The position numbers were made by a program, and so were the translations under genes. Of a stretch of 64,000 nucleotides of DNA, positions 7,704 through 16,563 are shown piece by piece (position 1 is the stretch's first letter; each line of letters begins with the position of its first letter). This DNA is from PALSA-610 sp038213435. Lineage in GTDB: Bacteria > Actinomycetota > Acidimicrobiia > IMCC26256 > PALSA-610. The notes beneath the pieces are model-generated. The model was not told where the DNA came from. It did no database searches and saw nothing but the letters and a program-made list of their open reading frames with translations. The DNA lies in the NCBI GenBank assembly GCA_038213435.1, contig JBBQTI010000004.1, positions 62,001 through 126,000 on the forward strand, written 5' to 3'.

Positions 7704-9452
7704 ATGAACGAGTCCGACCGGCGACAACGATTGATCTCGAGCACGCCCCGTCTTTCGGCCGACGAGGTTGCAAGCCGATCGTTCGCGAAAGGTGTGCGCG
7801 GCTTCAGCGAGACCGAAGTCCGCGCGTTTCTGAGGCGCGTGTCCGAGGAGCTCGCCGTCGCCCGCTCCCGTGAGGAGGACCTCGAGGCGACGCTCGACGC
7901 GCTCGAGGAACAGGTTCGCGCGCCGCGCCCGCTCTCGGAACAGGAGCTACTCGACGCCCTCGGCGAGGAGACCGCCCGGCTGTTGCGCTCCGCGCGCGAA
8001 GCGAGCGACGACATCCGCAAGAAGGCCGAGGAGCGGGCCGCACGACTGGTAGACGAATCGGCCGATGACGCAGAGCGGACCCGCGCCGAGGCGGCGGAGC
8101 TGCTCGCGTCGCGTATCTCGGAAGCCGAGGCCAAGGCGGCCGAGCTCGTCGCGACGGCCGAGGCTCGCGCGTCGTCGACACTCGACACGGCCACGGCCGA
8201 GGCCGAAGCGCTCGTCGAGAGCGCCCGTCGGCAGGGACGCGAGATGCTGGACGAGGCGAAGTCCGCGCGCGAGCGCGTGCTCGGCGATCTCGTGCGTCGG
8301 CGAACACTCCTGAGCGCGCAGATCGAGGCATTGCGCGGTGGACGCGACCGTCTCCTCGACGCGTACCGAACCGTCAAGCGCACCTTCCTCGACGCCACCG
8401 AAGCCCTCGTGCAGGTCGAGGCGCGTGCCGCAGTCGAGCGAGCGGCGTCGAGCAACGAGACAATCGACATCGCGGCCGAGATCGCGGCCGAGATCGAGAA
8501 GCTCGACATTGCAGTCCCGACGGATGCCGGGGACGCGACCGGGATCGGGCCCGAGGCCCTGATGGCCGGCGACGCTCACCCCGAGGGTTCGAGCGAAGGT
8601 GGGCGTGCCGAAGACGGCGAGACCGAGGTCGCCACCGCGCTTGCCGATGTCGACACCCTCTTCGCCCGGCTGCGCGCCGGCAATGACGGGCCGGGATCCG
8701 GCCCGCAAACCGAAGCGATCGATGTGGAGGCCGCGCCCGGTACGACGTCCGCGCCCGGTACGACGTCCGCGCCCGGCGCGGGAGTGGCAAGTTGTACCGC
8801 CGAGGAGTGGCGGACGCGGCGGGCAAAGGCGATCGATCCTTCGCTGCCGGCGTTGCTCAAGCGGGCCAAGCGCCGTGCCCAGGACGACCAGAACACGCTG
8901 CTCGACGCGGTTCGACGACACAAAGGCCGCCCCAGCGCGCAGCAGGTGCTGAGCGACCACGACGCGGCGCGAAATGCCTGGGTGGAGGTGCTGCACGACG
9001 CGCTCGACCGCGCGTACGGCGCCGGGCGGACCGCGGCGGGCGCGAGCGCCGAGGTCGTGAGCGACGATGTCGCAGGCTGCGCCGCTGCAGCCGTCATCGC
9101 GCCCCTGCGCGAGCGGCTGACCGCCGCGATCGACTTCGGCGAGGAGGGTGACGCCGGCGGTCTCGTCGAGCGCATCGGTGCTCGCTACCGCGAGTGGAAG
9201 AACCAATCGCTCGAGCGAACGCTGGTCGAGATGCTCGCGTCGGCATGGACGCGCGGCGTGTACGACGCGGTTCCCGAGCAAGCCGTGCTGTGGTGGGTAC
9301 CGTTCGAGGAAGGCAGTTGTCCCGACTGCGACGACAACGCGCTCGAGCCGACGGTGAAGGGCAAGCAGTTCCCAACCGGACAGGCCTTGCCACCTGCACA
9401 TCCGGGCTGCAGGTGCCTCCTCGCACCCGCCGGTTTGCTCGAAGGTAGGTAG
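7704..9452 (+). CDS. DivIVA-domain coiled-coil protein fused to a phage Mu-F-like C-terminal domain
   Basis: The protein has 582 residues. Residues about 10-50 carry a DivIVA-type motif (LSADEVASRSFAKGVRGFSETEVRAFL), followed by a long Ala/Glu/Arg coiled coil to about 230 and an acidic/Ala-Pro linker containing a short tandem repeat. The C-terminal 210 residues end in C539-x2-C542 and PPAHPGCRC (566-571). That HPxCRC ending with an upstream CxxC is characteristic of the Mu gpF / SPP1 gp7 minor-head family. DivIVA proteins mark curved membrane at poles and septa. No other phage gene is present, so the domain seems to have been adopted by a cellular protein. The ATG at 7704 has a GGGGG six bases upstream. 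Confidence 0.75.
   Translation: MNESDRRQRLISSTPRLSADEVASRSFAKGVRGFSETEVRAFLRRVSEELAVARSREEDLEATLDALEEQVRAPRPLSEQELLDALGEETARLLRSAREASDDIRKKAEERAARLVDESADDAERTRAEAAELLASRISEAEAKAAELVATAEARASSTLDTATAEAEALVESARRQGREMLDEAKSARERVLGDLVRRRTLLSAQIEALRGGRDRLLDAYRTVKRTFLDATEALVQVEARAAVERAASSNETIDIAAEIAAEIEKLDIAVPTDAGDATGIGPEALMAGDAHPEGSSEGGRAEDGETEVATALADVDTLFARLRAGNDGPGSGPQTEAIDVEAAPGTTSAPGTTSAPGAGVASCTAEEWRTRRAKAIDPSLPALLKRAKRRAQDDQNTLLDAVRRHKGRPSAQQVLSDHDAARNAWVEVLHDALDRAYGAGRTAAGASAEVVSDDVAGCAAAAVIAPLRERLTAAIDFGEEGDAGGLVERIGARYREWKNQSLERTLVEMLASAWTRGVYDAVPEQAVLWWVPFEEGSCPDCDDNALEPTVKGKQFPTGQALPPAHPGCRCLLAPAGLLEGR
8733..8776 (+). repeat. 18-bp direct repeat inside the DivIVA-fusion gene
   Basis: GCGCCCGGTACGACGTCC occurs twice in tandem (8733-8750, 8751-8768), followed by eight bases of a third copy. 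It encodes the APGTTS repeats of the linker between the coiled coil and the C-terminal domain, a length-variable spacer by appearance. Confidence 0.85.
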
Positions 9453-9553
9453 TCACGGCCCGTCGAGCGCGCCGAGAACCCAAGGTCGCGGCAGTCTTCG
9501 CTAGGTACTTTCGCGCCCGCCTCGACCGGTACCCGTGACCTAATATCGCCGAG

Positions 9554-12500
9554 ATGCGAGTTGCGCCGGTCGAGGGTCGTCGACGTCCGTTCGGCGTGCG
9601 GGGCTGGCTGATCGTCGCGGCCGTCGCACTCGTCGTCGTGTTGTTGAGCCTGCGGGGTCTCGCGCGCTTCTACACCGACTATCTCTGGTTCAAAGACGTC
9701 GGATTCTCGCACACCTGGCGCGAGCTGTTGTCGGCGAAGGCCGTGCCCGCGCTGATCTTCTCCTTGGTCTTCTTCGTCGTCATGCTCGTGAACCTCGTCG
9801 TCGCCGACCGCATCGCGCCCCGCTATCGCGGGACCGGTCCGGAGGACGAGATCATCGAGCGCTACCGCGGCTACGTCGCGCCGTACGCGGGACGTGTTCG
9901 CGTGCTCGTCGCCGCCTTTTTCTCGTTCATCATGGGCTCGGGCGTCTCGGCGCAGTGGCAGAGCTGGATCCTGTTCTCGAACTCGACCTCGTTCGGCATC
10001 AAGGATCCTCAGTTCCACAAGGACATCTCGTTCTACGTGTTCCGGCTGCCGTTCTTGCAGTTCGCGGCAGGGTGGACCTTCGCGGCGCTGCTCGTGGTGC
10101 TGATCGTTTGCGGGGTCTTTCACTACCTGAACGGCGGAATCCGGCTCCAGAGCCCGTTCCAGCGGGTGACTCCGCAGGTCAAGGTGCATCTTTCGGTGCT
10201 GCTCGGGCTGATGGCGCTGACGAAGACCTATCAGTACTACCTGGCGCAGTTCGCCCTCACGAAGTCGAAGAACGGCTTCGTCGACGGTGCGACATACACC
10301 GACGTGCACGCGCACCTTCCGGCGCTGCGCCTGCTCATCGTCATCTCGATCGCTGCGGCGGGCCTGTTCATCGTGAACATTTGGCGCCGGGGCTGGGTCT
10401 TCCCGATCATCGCGGTCGGGTTGTGGGGGTTCATCTCGATCGTCGTCGGGACGATCTATCCGGCGGTGATCCAGAAGTTCACGGTGCAGCCGAACGAGCT
10501 CTCTCGCGAATCTCCCTACATCGCTCGCAACATCGCGGCGACCCGCGAAGCGTTCGGTCTCTCCAAGATCTCGACCCAGCAGTTCACGTACGACTCCAAG
10601 CTCGACCAGGCCGCGACGACCGCTGCGAAGCCGACACTCGACAACGCGCGGCTCTACGATCCGCTGCCGGCGCAGGACGCGTTCAAGGTGACGCAGGAGA
10701 TCACGCCCTTCTACTCGTTCACCGACGTCGACGTCGATCGCTACAAGATCGGCGACGAGAGCTCGAAACCGGTCCTCGCCTCCGTGCGCGAGCTCGATCT
10801 CGCCCACCTGCCCGACAACTCGTGGACAAGTCAGCACCTCGTCTACACACACGGGTTCGGCGCGGTTGCCGCCGCGGCCAACGAGGTGAGTGTCGACCAG
10901 CCGAGCTACGTGCTCCAGGGCATCCCGCCGACCGGCGAGCTCAAGCTCGACCCGAGGTACACGGGCGTGTATTTCGGCGAGGGGATCGGTGGCTACTCGA
11001 TCGTCGACACGAAGGTCGCGGAGCAGGAGGCCGCGAGCGCGGGCAGCACGAAGGCCACGAAGTACGAGGGATTGGCCGGCGTGAAGGTATCGAGCTTGCT
11101 GCGTAAGACGGCGCTCGCAATACGATTCGGCGACTGGAACCTGTGGGTCTCGGGGCAGGTGACGAACGAATCGCGGGTCATCTACGTCCGGGACGTGAAG
11201 CAGCGGGTGCAGACCGTCGCCCCGTTCCTCAAATTCGATTCCGACCCCTATCCGGTCGTGGTCGGCGGCCGGATCGAGTGGGTGCTCGACGCGTACACGA
11301 CCACGGACGACTATCCGTACGCGCAGTCGATCCGCCCGCAGGAGCCGGCGGGGAGCGGGCTCGACACCGACTTCAACTACGTGCGCAACTCGGTGAAGGC
11401 GACCGTCGACGCCTACGACGGAACGGTTCACTTCTACGTCGTCGACTCCACCGATCCGATCATCAAGACGTACCGCAAGGCGTTTCCCGAGCTGTTCCAG
11501 GACCTGAGCGCCATGCCGGGCAACCTGCGCGCCCACATGCGGTACCCGGAGGACATCTTCAGCGCCCAGACCGAGCAGTACGCGCTTTACCACATCACCG
11601 ACCCGGTCCAATACTTCAACAAGCAGGCGATCTGGGACATCGCCCCGAGCCCCGACACGTCGAGCGCCGCACCGGTCGCGTTCGCGGTCGCAAACGCCAA
11701 CAACGGCGGACGCAACACCACGCTGCTGCCGTCCGGAAGCCCGATCAATCCGCTATATCTCACATTGGCGTTACCGAAGGCATCCAACCAGAAGGCGCCG
11801 TCACCGCAGGAGTTCGTGCTCGGGCGGTCGTTCACGCCGCGTCTCAAGGGCGGCATCCTGTCGGCGTTCGTGTTCGCACGATCCGACGGCGCCGACTACG
11901 GCAAGCTCGCGGTGTACGAGGTTCCCAATACCTCCGCGCCGTCGCCGAGTCAGGCGGCGACGCTCATCCAATCGGATCAGTTCATCAGCAGCCAGTTCAC
12001 CCTGCTCGGCAGCCAGGGTTCGCGGGTGATCCAGGGTGATGTGCAGTTGCTCCCGATCGGCGACGCGATCATGTACGTCCGGCCCGTGTGGATTCTCGGT
12101 GAAGGAAGCACGACATTTCCGCGCTACGAGTTCGTCGCGGCCGCGGTAGGCCAGCGCGCGGTGCTCGGATACGACATGGCCGACGCGGTCACCGCGCTCT
12201 TGAGTGGCGAGGCGACCCGTCTGCAGACGTCGGGAGGGGTGAAGTCCATCACGCAGGGCGGCGGTGGATCGACGACGACGACCACCACGACCACGGTGCC
12301 GGGAACGCCGACGACGGTGCCGCCCGCGAACGCCTCGGCCGACCAGCTCTTCCAGCGGGCGCAAAACGAGTTCGACGCCGCGGACGCGGCGTTGAAGGCC
12401 GGCAATCTCGGGAGCTACCAGACGCACGAGCGCGCGGGCCGGGCCGACTTCCAAGCGGGGTTGGCCAAGCTGCGAGGCGCCTCGGGAACCCCCTCGACGG

Positions 12501-12559
12501 TGCCGAGGTCGTCCACCACGGTCCCGGCAGCGGCGACGACCACGACCGGGGCACCCTGA
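9554..12559 (+). CDS. UPF0182 (COG1615) large membrane protein
   Basis: This 1001-residue protein belongs to the UPF0182 family, represented in mycobacteria by Rv3193c. The N-terminal third contains about seven hydrophobic helices (for example WLIVAAVALVVVLLSL near 17-32, and ALIFSLVFFVVMLVNLVVA). A large extracytoplasmic domain follows with family-typical blocks (LYDPLPAQDAFKVTQEITPFYSF, VDRYKIGDESSKPVLASVRELD, DWNLWVSGQVTNESRVIYVRDV). The C-terminus is a Thr/Pro-rich low-complexity tail interrupted by a helical ANASADQLFQRAQNEFDAADAAL segment. Function is unknown; a role in the envelope is likely from its topology. The closest upstream gene is the DivIVA fusion, 101 bases away. Confidence 0.93.
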   Translation: MRVAPVEGRRRPFGVRGWLIVAAVALVVVLLSLRGLARFYTDYLWFKDVGFSHTWRELLSAKAVPALIFSLVFFVVMLVNLVVADRIAPRYRGTGPEDEIIERYRGYVAPYAGRVRVLVAAFFSFIMGSGVSAQWQSWILFSNSTSFGIKDPQFHKDISFYVFRLPFLQFAAGWTFAALLVVLIVCGVFHYLNGGIRLQSPFQRVTPQVKVHLSVLLGLMALTKTYQYYLAQFALTKSKNGFVDGATYTDVHAHLPALRLLIVISIAAAGLFIVNIWRRGWVFPIIAVGLWGFISIVVGTIYPAVIQKFTVQPNELSRESPYIARNIAATREAFGLSKISTQQFTYDSKLDQAATTAAKPTLDNARLYDPLPAQDAFKVTQEITPFYSFTDVDVDRYKIGDESSKPVLASVRELDLAHLPDNSWTSQHLVYTHGFGAVAAAANEVSVDQPSYVLQGIPPTGELKLDPRYTGVYFGEGIGGYSIVDTKVAEQEAASAGSTKATKYEGLAGVKVSSLLRKTALAIRFGDWNLWVSGQVTNESRVIYVRDVKQRVQTVAPFLKFDSDPYPVVVGGRIEWVLDAYTTTDDYPYAQSIRPQEPAGSGLDTDFNYVRNSVKATVDAYDGTVHFYVVDSTDPIIKTYRKAFPELFQDLSAMPGNLRAHMRYPEDIFSAQTEQYALYHITDPVQYFNKQAIWDIAPSPDTSSAAPVAFAVANANNGGRNTTLLPSGSPINPLYLTLALPKASNQKAPSPQEFVLGRSFTPRLKGGILSAFVFARSDGADYGKLAVYEVPNTSAPSPSQAATLIQSDQFISSQFTLLGSQGSRVIQGDVQLLPIGDAIMYVRPVWILGEGSTTFPRYEFVAAAVGQRAVLGYDMADAVTALLSGEATRLQTSGGVKSITQGGGGSTTTTTTTTVPGTPTTVPPANASADQLFQRAQNEFDAADAALKAGNLGSYQTHERAGRADFQAGLAKLRGASGTPSTVPRSSTTVPAAATTTTGAP

Positions 12560-12607
12560 CCCCGGGTCCGACCGCACGACCGGGTTGGTCCCGCCCGCCG
12601 GGATTGT

Positions 12608-12623
12608 TACTATGGTCGTAGTG
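12608..12623. promoter_or_regulatory. Palindromic operator candidate upstream of sufB
   Basis: TACTATGGTCGTAGTG, followed by TTA, matches 13 of 16 positions of the perfect palindrome CACTACGGCCGTAGTG that lies in front of the second suf operon at 20636-20651; the trailing TTA is also shared. It sits 75 bases upstream of the sufB start in the only non-coding gap before the operon. A Rrf2/SufR-type iron-sulfur-sensing repressor is the natural candidate, but no such gene is in the window. Confidence 0.65.
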
Positions 12624-12697
12624 TTAATTGTCCCACCGCCGGGGCCGGCTTCCGCCACGCCCCCGCACCCGGTAGGGACCTGAGGAGGCGTGTGCCG

Positions 12698-14098
12698 ATG
12701 GCCGTTTCGGGCATCGATCTGGGCAAGTACAAGCTCGGCTGGCACGACACCGAGAGCTATGCCGTCACGCCGAAGAAGGGCCTCAACGAGCAGGTCGTCC
12801 GCGACATCTCGTACCACAAGTCCGAGCCGGAGTGGATGACGAAGTTCCGGCTGAATGCGTTGAAGCGCTTCGAGCGCAAGCCGATGCTCGACTGGTTCGC
12901 GAAGAACATGCCGACCATCGACTTCGACGACATCTACTACTACTTGAAGCCCACGCAGGGTGCCGTCTCCGACTGGGACATGCTCCCCGAGGAGATGAAG
13001 GCCACGTACGAGAAACTCGGCATTCCGGAAGCCGAGCGCAAGTTCCTCGCGGGCGTTACGAGCCAATACGACTCCGAGGTCGTGTACCACAAGAACCGTG
13101 AGGACCTCGAAAGTCGCGGCATCCTTTTCACGAGCATGGACCAGGCGCTCATCGACTACCCCGAGATCGTGCAGAAGTACTTCGGTACGGTCATCCCGCC
13201 CGGCGACAACAAGTTCGCCGCGCTCAACTCCGCGGTGTGGTCGGGAGGCTCGTTCATCTACGTGCCGCCGGGCGTGCACGTCGACATGCCGTTGCAGGCG
13301 TACTTCCGCATCAACGCCGAGAGCGCAGGCCAGTTCGAGCGCACGTTGATCATCGCCGACGAAGGCGCGTCGGTGCACTACGTCGAGGGCTGCTCGGCTC
13401 CCGTATACACAAACGACTCGCTGCACTCGGCCGTGGTGGAGCTCATCGCCAAGCCGGGTGCGCGCATCCGTTACACGACGATCCAGAACTGGTCGCCGAA
13501 CGTCTACAACCTCGTGACCAAGCGCGCGCGTGCAGAAACCGAGGCGACCGTCGAATGGATCGACGGCAACCTCGGCTCCAAGCTCACGATGAAGTACCCG
13601 GCGGTCGTCATGACCGGTCCGAAGGCGCACGGCGAGGTGCTGTCGGTTGCCTACGCGGGAGCGGGACAGCACCAGGACGCCGGCGCGAAGATGACGCACG
13701 CCGCGCCCGAGACGACCTCGATCATCGACTCGAAGTCGATCAGCAAGGACGGTGGGCGCACGACCTACCGCGGTCTGGTCAGAGTCGAAGAGGGCGCACA
13801 CAACGTGAAGAGCCACGTGCGGTGCGACGCCTTGATCCTCGACGAGGAGTCGCGCAGCGACACCTACCCCTACATGGAGATCGAGGAGAAGGACGCGCGC
13901 ATCGGCCACGAGGCGACGGTCTCGAAGGTCGGCGACGACCAGCTCTTCTACCTCCAGAGTCGAGGGTTGAGCGAACAACAGGCCACGGCGATGATCGTGA
14001 ACGGTTTCATCGAACCGATCACGAAGACGCTCCCGATGGAGTACGCGGTCGAGTTGTCGCGTCTCATCGAGCTGAACATGGAAGGCGCGGTCGGTTAG
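12698..14098 (+). CDS. sufB: Fe-S cluster assembly protein SufB
   Basis: SufB is the core of the SufBC2D scaffold on which iron-sulfur clusters are built. The 466-residue product shows the family sequence throughout: GSFIYVPPGVHVDMPLQAYF, YVEGCSAPVYTNDSLHSAVVE, IQNWSPNVYNLVTKRA, RCDALILDEESRSDTYPYMEI, and the C-terminal RGLSEQQATAMIVNGFIEPI. The ATG at 12698 is nine bases after AGGAGG (12683-12688); an in-frame GTG at 12692 is too close to it. sufD, a Rieske protein and sufC follow with gaps of 3 bases or short overlaps, forming one operon preceded by a palindromic operator candidate. Confidence 0.97.
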   Translation: MAVSGIDLGKYKLGWHDTESYAVTPKKGLNEQVVRDISYHKSEPEWMTKFRLNALKRFERKPMLDWFAKNMPTIDFDDIYYYLKPTQGAVSDWDMLPEEMKATYEKLGIPEAERKFLAGVTSQYDSEVVYHKNREDLESRGILFTSMDQALIDYPEIVQKYFGTVIPPGDNKFAALNSAVWSGGSFIYVPPGVHVDMPLQAYFRINAESAGQFERTLIIADEGASVHYVEGCSAPVYTNDSLHSAVVELIAKPGARIRYTTIQNWSPNVYNLVTKRARAETEATVEWIDGNLGSKLTMKYPAVVMTGPKAHGEVLSVAYAGAGQHQDAGAKMTHAAPETTSIIDSKSISKDGGRTTYRGLVRVEEGAHNVKSHVRCDALILDEESRSDTYPYMEIEEKDARIGHEATVSKVGDDQLFYLQSRGLSEQQATAMIVNGFIEPITKTLPMEYAVELSRLIELNMEGAVG

Positions 14099-14101
14099 GG
14101 C

Positions 14102-15400
14102 ATGACCGCCGCGTTCACAGCCGATGCTGCGCGCGCGCTCGGAGGGCCGGAGTGGTTGGTCCGCCGGCGGTCGGCGGCCGTCGAGCGGCTCGCCGAGGTG
14201 GTGTGGCCGACGCCGTCGGAAGAGATCTGGCGCTACTCGCGCATCGATCAACTCGACCTCGATCGGTTCCGCCCGTTCTCGGCCGAGGAGCTCGGGGCGC
14301 CCGGCGACGAGCGCGCGCCCGGAGGTGGTCCGTGGGCCGCGGAGGCCGGCAAGCACGCGGGGATGATCGTCGTGCGCGACGGTCGCGTCGTGCATCACGA
14401 GCTCGATCCCGCACTCGAGGCGAAGGGCGTGCGGGCCTGCGGGATCGCGACGTGTGAGGATGATCTCGTCTCGACGCTCATCGGTCGCGCGTCGGGCGCA
14501 TCCGAGGACGCCTTCACCGTGTTGCACGACGCTTTCCTCGCGGGCGGCGCGTTCGTGCACGTTCCCGCGGGAGTCGTGGTCGAGGATCCGATTCTCGTCC
14601 TGCATTGGTGCGAAGGCGACGCGCGCGCGTCGTTCCCGCACACGCTCGTGGCGCTGGGCGAGGGCGCGGAGGCGACCGTGCTCGATCGGTTCGGTTCTCC
14701 GCAGACCGACCACCTCGTCGACGCGGTTACCGAGCTGCTCGTCGACGACAACGCGCACCTGCGCTATCTGACCGTTCAGGAGCACGGCACGCGCACCTGG
14801 CATCTCGGCCTGCTGCGCGCGCATGTCGGCCGCGACGCGACCCTGCGCACGTCGGCGGTGGCGCTCGGCGGTGACTACGCGCGCCTGCGCAGCGAGGCTC
14901 TGCTGACGGGACAGGGTGCCGAGAGTGATCAGCTCGCGGTCTACTTCGGCGACGGCCGGCAGATGCTCGACTTCCGGACGCTCCAGGACCACGACGCGCC
15001 GAACACCCGCAGCGACCTGCTGTTCAAGGGTGCGGTCGAGGATACGGCCCGTTCGGTCTACTCGGGTCTCGTCCACCTCCGTCCCGCGGCGAAGAAGGCC
15101 AACGCGTCGCAGACCAACCGAAATCTCGTGCTCACCGAGGGCGCGAGCGCAGAGTCGATCCCGAACCTCGAGATCGAGGCGAACGACGTCCGCTGCTCGC
15201 ACGCGTCGACCGTCGGACCGATCGACGACGAGCAGCTCTACTACCTCGAGTCGCGCGGAATCCCGCCCGAGGAGGCCGAGCGATTGATCGTGCTCGGGTT
15301 CTTCGACGACGTCTTCGAACGACTTCCCGTCGGCGCCCTCACGCGTGGTCTGCGGCGATCGGTCGTCGACAAGCTCGAGCACGCGCACGCGAGGCGATGA
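14102..15400 (+). CDS. sufD: Fe-S cluster assembly protein SufD
   Basis: SufD is the SufB paralogue that completes the SufBC2D complex and is needed for iron acquisition by the scaffold. The 432-residue sequence has an N-terminal helical domain with EEIWRYSRIDQLDLDRF, a central right-handed beta-helix (GAFVHVPAGVVVEDPILVLHW), and the conserved end NLEIEANDVRCSHASTVGPID followed by YYLESRGIPPEEAERLIVLGFFDDVF. It starts three bases after the sufB stop and overlaps the next gene by four, so translation is probably coupled. Confidence 0.95.
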   Translation: MTAAFTADAARALGGPEWLVRRRSAAVERLAEVVWPTPSEEIWRYSRIDQLDLDRFRPFSAEELGAPGDERAPGGGPWAAEAGKHAGMIVVRDGRVVHHELDPALEAKGVRACGIATCEDDLVSTLIGRASGASEDAFTVLHDAFLAGGAFVHVPAGVVVEDPILVLHWCEGDARASFPHTLVALGEGAEATVLDRFGSPQTDHLVDAVTELLVDDNAHLRYLTVQEHGTRTWHLGLLRAHVGRDATLRTSAVALGGDYARLRSEALLTGQGAESDQLAVYFGDGRQMLDFRTLQDHDAPNTRSDLLFKGAVEDTARSVYSGLVHLRPAAKKANASQTNRNLVLTEGASAESIPNLEIEANDVRCSHASTVGPIDDEQLYYLESRGIPPEEAERLIVLGFFDDVFERLPVGALTRGLRRSVVDKLEHAHARR

Positions 15401-15717
15401 TGGGCACGCTCGTGCGCCTGTGCGCGCGTGACGACCTCGCGCCGGGGACCGCCCGCCGCTTCGACGTCGACACGCATCGGATCGCGCTCGTGCGCATCGG
15501 TGACGACTTCTACGCGCTCGCCGATCGCTGTTCGCACGCCGACTACTCGCTCTCCGAGGGTGACGTGTGGGAGGACGAGCGCGAGATCGAGTGCCCGAAG
15601 CACGGCTCGACCTTCTCGTTGGCCACGGGCGAGCCGCAGACACTCCCGGCCACGCAGCCGGTTGCCGTGTACGCCACGCAAGTCGACGGCGACGACGTCT
15701 CGGTGGTGCTGCCGTGA
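15397..15717 (+). CDS. Rieske [2Fe-2S] ferredoxin-like protein in the suf operon
   Basis: This 106-residue protein resembles the ferredoxin component of non-heme iron oxygenases and NirD-type Rieske proteins. The cluster ligands are clear: CSH near 44-46 and CPKH near 66-69 (C-x-H ... C-x2-H), in the context ALADRCSHADYSLSEG and IECPKHGSTFSLATG. The start overlaps the sufD stop (ATGA at 15397; a second ATG follows at 15400) and the stop overlaps the sufC start (GTGA). Such a gene inside suf operons is common in actinobacteria; its role, perhaps electron supply to cluster assembly, is inferred. Confidence 0.92.
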   Translation: MMGTLVRLCARDDLAPGTARRFDVDTHRIALVRIGDDFYALADRCSHADYSLSEGDVWEDEREIECPKHGSTFSLATGEPQTLPATQPVAVYATQVDGDDVSVVLP

Positions 15718-16553
15718 GTGCCGAGCACGTGCTGCGCATCGCCGATCTTCACGCGACTGTCGCCCGGCACGAGATTCTTCGGGGCGTCGACCTGGATGTG
15801 CGCACCGGCGAGGTGCACGCCTTGATGGGTCCGAACGGCTCCGGGAAGTCGACGCTCGCCCACGCGCTGATGGGTAGCGGCGACTACGAGGTGACGCACG
15901 GTTCGGTCTCGATCGATGGCGAGGAGCTCCTGGGCCTTCCCACGTGGCAGCGCGCGCAGCGTGGGCTCTTCCTGGCGATGCAGTATCCCGTCGAGGTCCC
16001 CGGCGTCCCGCTCGAAGAGGTTGTCGGCGCCGCGTTGGACGCGCGTGGCACGGCGCGCACCGATCTGCACGCCCGGGTCGTCGCCGAGGCGCGCACGCTC
16101 GGGGTGCCCGACGAGCTCCTGGGCCGCGGCGTGAACACCGAGTTCTCCGGCGGCGAGAAGAAGCGCGCCGAGACGGTGCAGCTCGCCGTTATCGAACCGA
16201 AGTTCGCGGTGCTCGACGAGATCGATTCCGGCCTCGACGTCGACGCGATGCGCGACGTCGCGCGGCGGGTGTATGCACTCGCTCGTGAACGGCACGTCGG
16301 CGTGCTCGCGATCACGCACTACGCCCGACTGCTGGCAGAGCTGCGACCCGATCACGTGCACGTCTTCCTCGCCGGTCGCATCGTCAGGAGCGGTGATCCG
16401 GAGCTCGCCGACGAGTTGGAGCGCACCGGTTACGAAGGCATCGCGGCCGAGCTCGGCATCGACGAGCTCACGGTCGTGCGTCCCTTCCCGGAGGCCGACC
16501 CGTTCGGCGACCCCACCATCGCCTCGAATCCGTTCGCCGACCCGCTGGCATAG
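15714..16553 (+). CDS. sufC: Fe-S assembly ATPase SufC (first paralogue)
   Basis: SufC is the ABC-type ATPase of the SufBC2D scaffold. The 279-residue protein has Walker A GPNGSGKST (about 39-47), a Q-loop, the signature EFSGGEKKRAE, Walker B FAVLDEIDSGLD and the switch His in AITHYAR. A GTG start overlaps the Rieske stop by four bases. Compared with the second SufC of this window it has an extended C-terminus ending PFGDPTIASNPFADPLA. This is the copy transcribed with sufB and sufD, so it is presumably their direct partner. Confidence 0.95.
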   Translation: MSAEHVLRIADLHATVARHEILRGVDLDVRTGEVHALMGPNGSGKSTLAHALMGSGDYEVTHGSVSIDGEELLGLPTWQRAQRGLFLAMQYPVEVPGVPLEEVVGAALDARGTARTDLHARVVAEARTLGVPDELLGRGVNTEFSGGEKKRAETVQLAVIEPKFAVLDEIDSGLDVDAMRDVARRVYALARERHVGVLAITHYARLLAELRPDHVHVFLAGRIVRSGDPELADELERTGYEGIAAELGIDELTVVRPFPEADPFGDPTIASNPFADPLA

Positions 16554-16563
16554 TCGACGCCCT

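Noticed and set aside
8733..8776. A possible CRISPR-like or satellite repeat
   Set aside because: There are only two and a half adjacent copies without spacers, in frame inside a coding linker.
9185..11611. An 808-codon minus-strand frame
   Set aside because: It lies opposite the DivIVA-fusion and UPF0182 genes, shows biased shadow composition and has no recognisable motif.
11801..15739. A 1312-codon open frame on the minus strand across UPF0182, sufB and sufD
   Set aside because: It is antisense to three well-conserved genes, Arg/His/Asp-rich and without any domain; long shadow frames are expected at this GC content.
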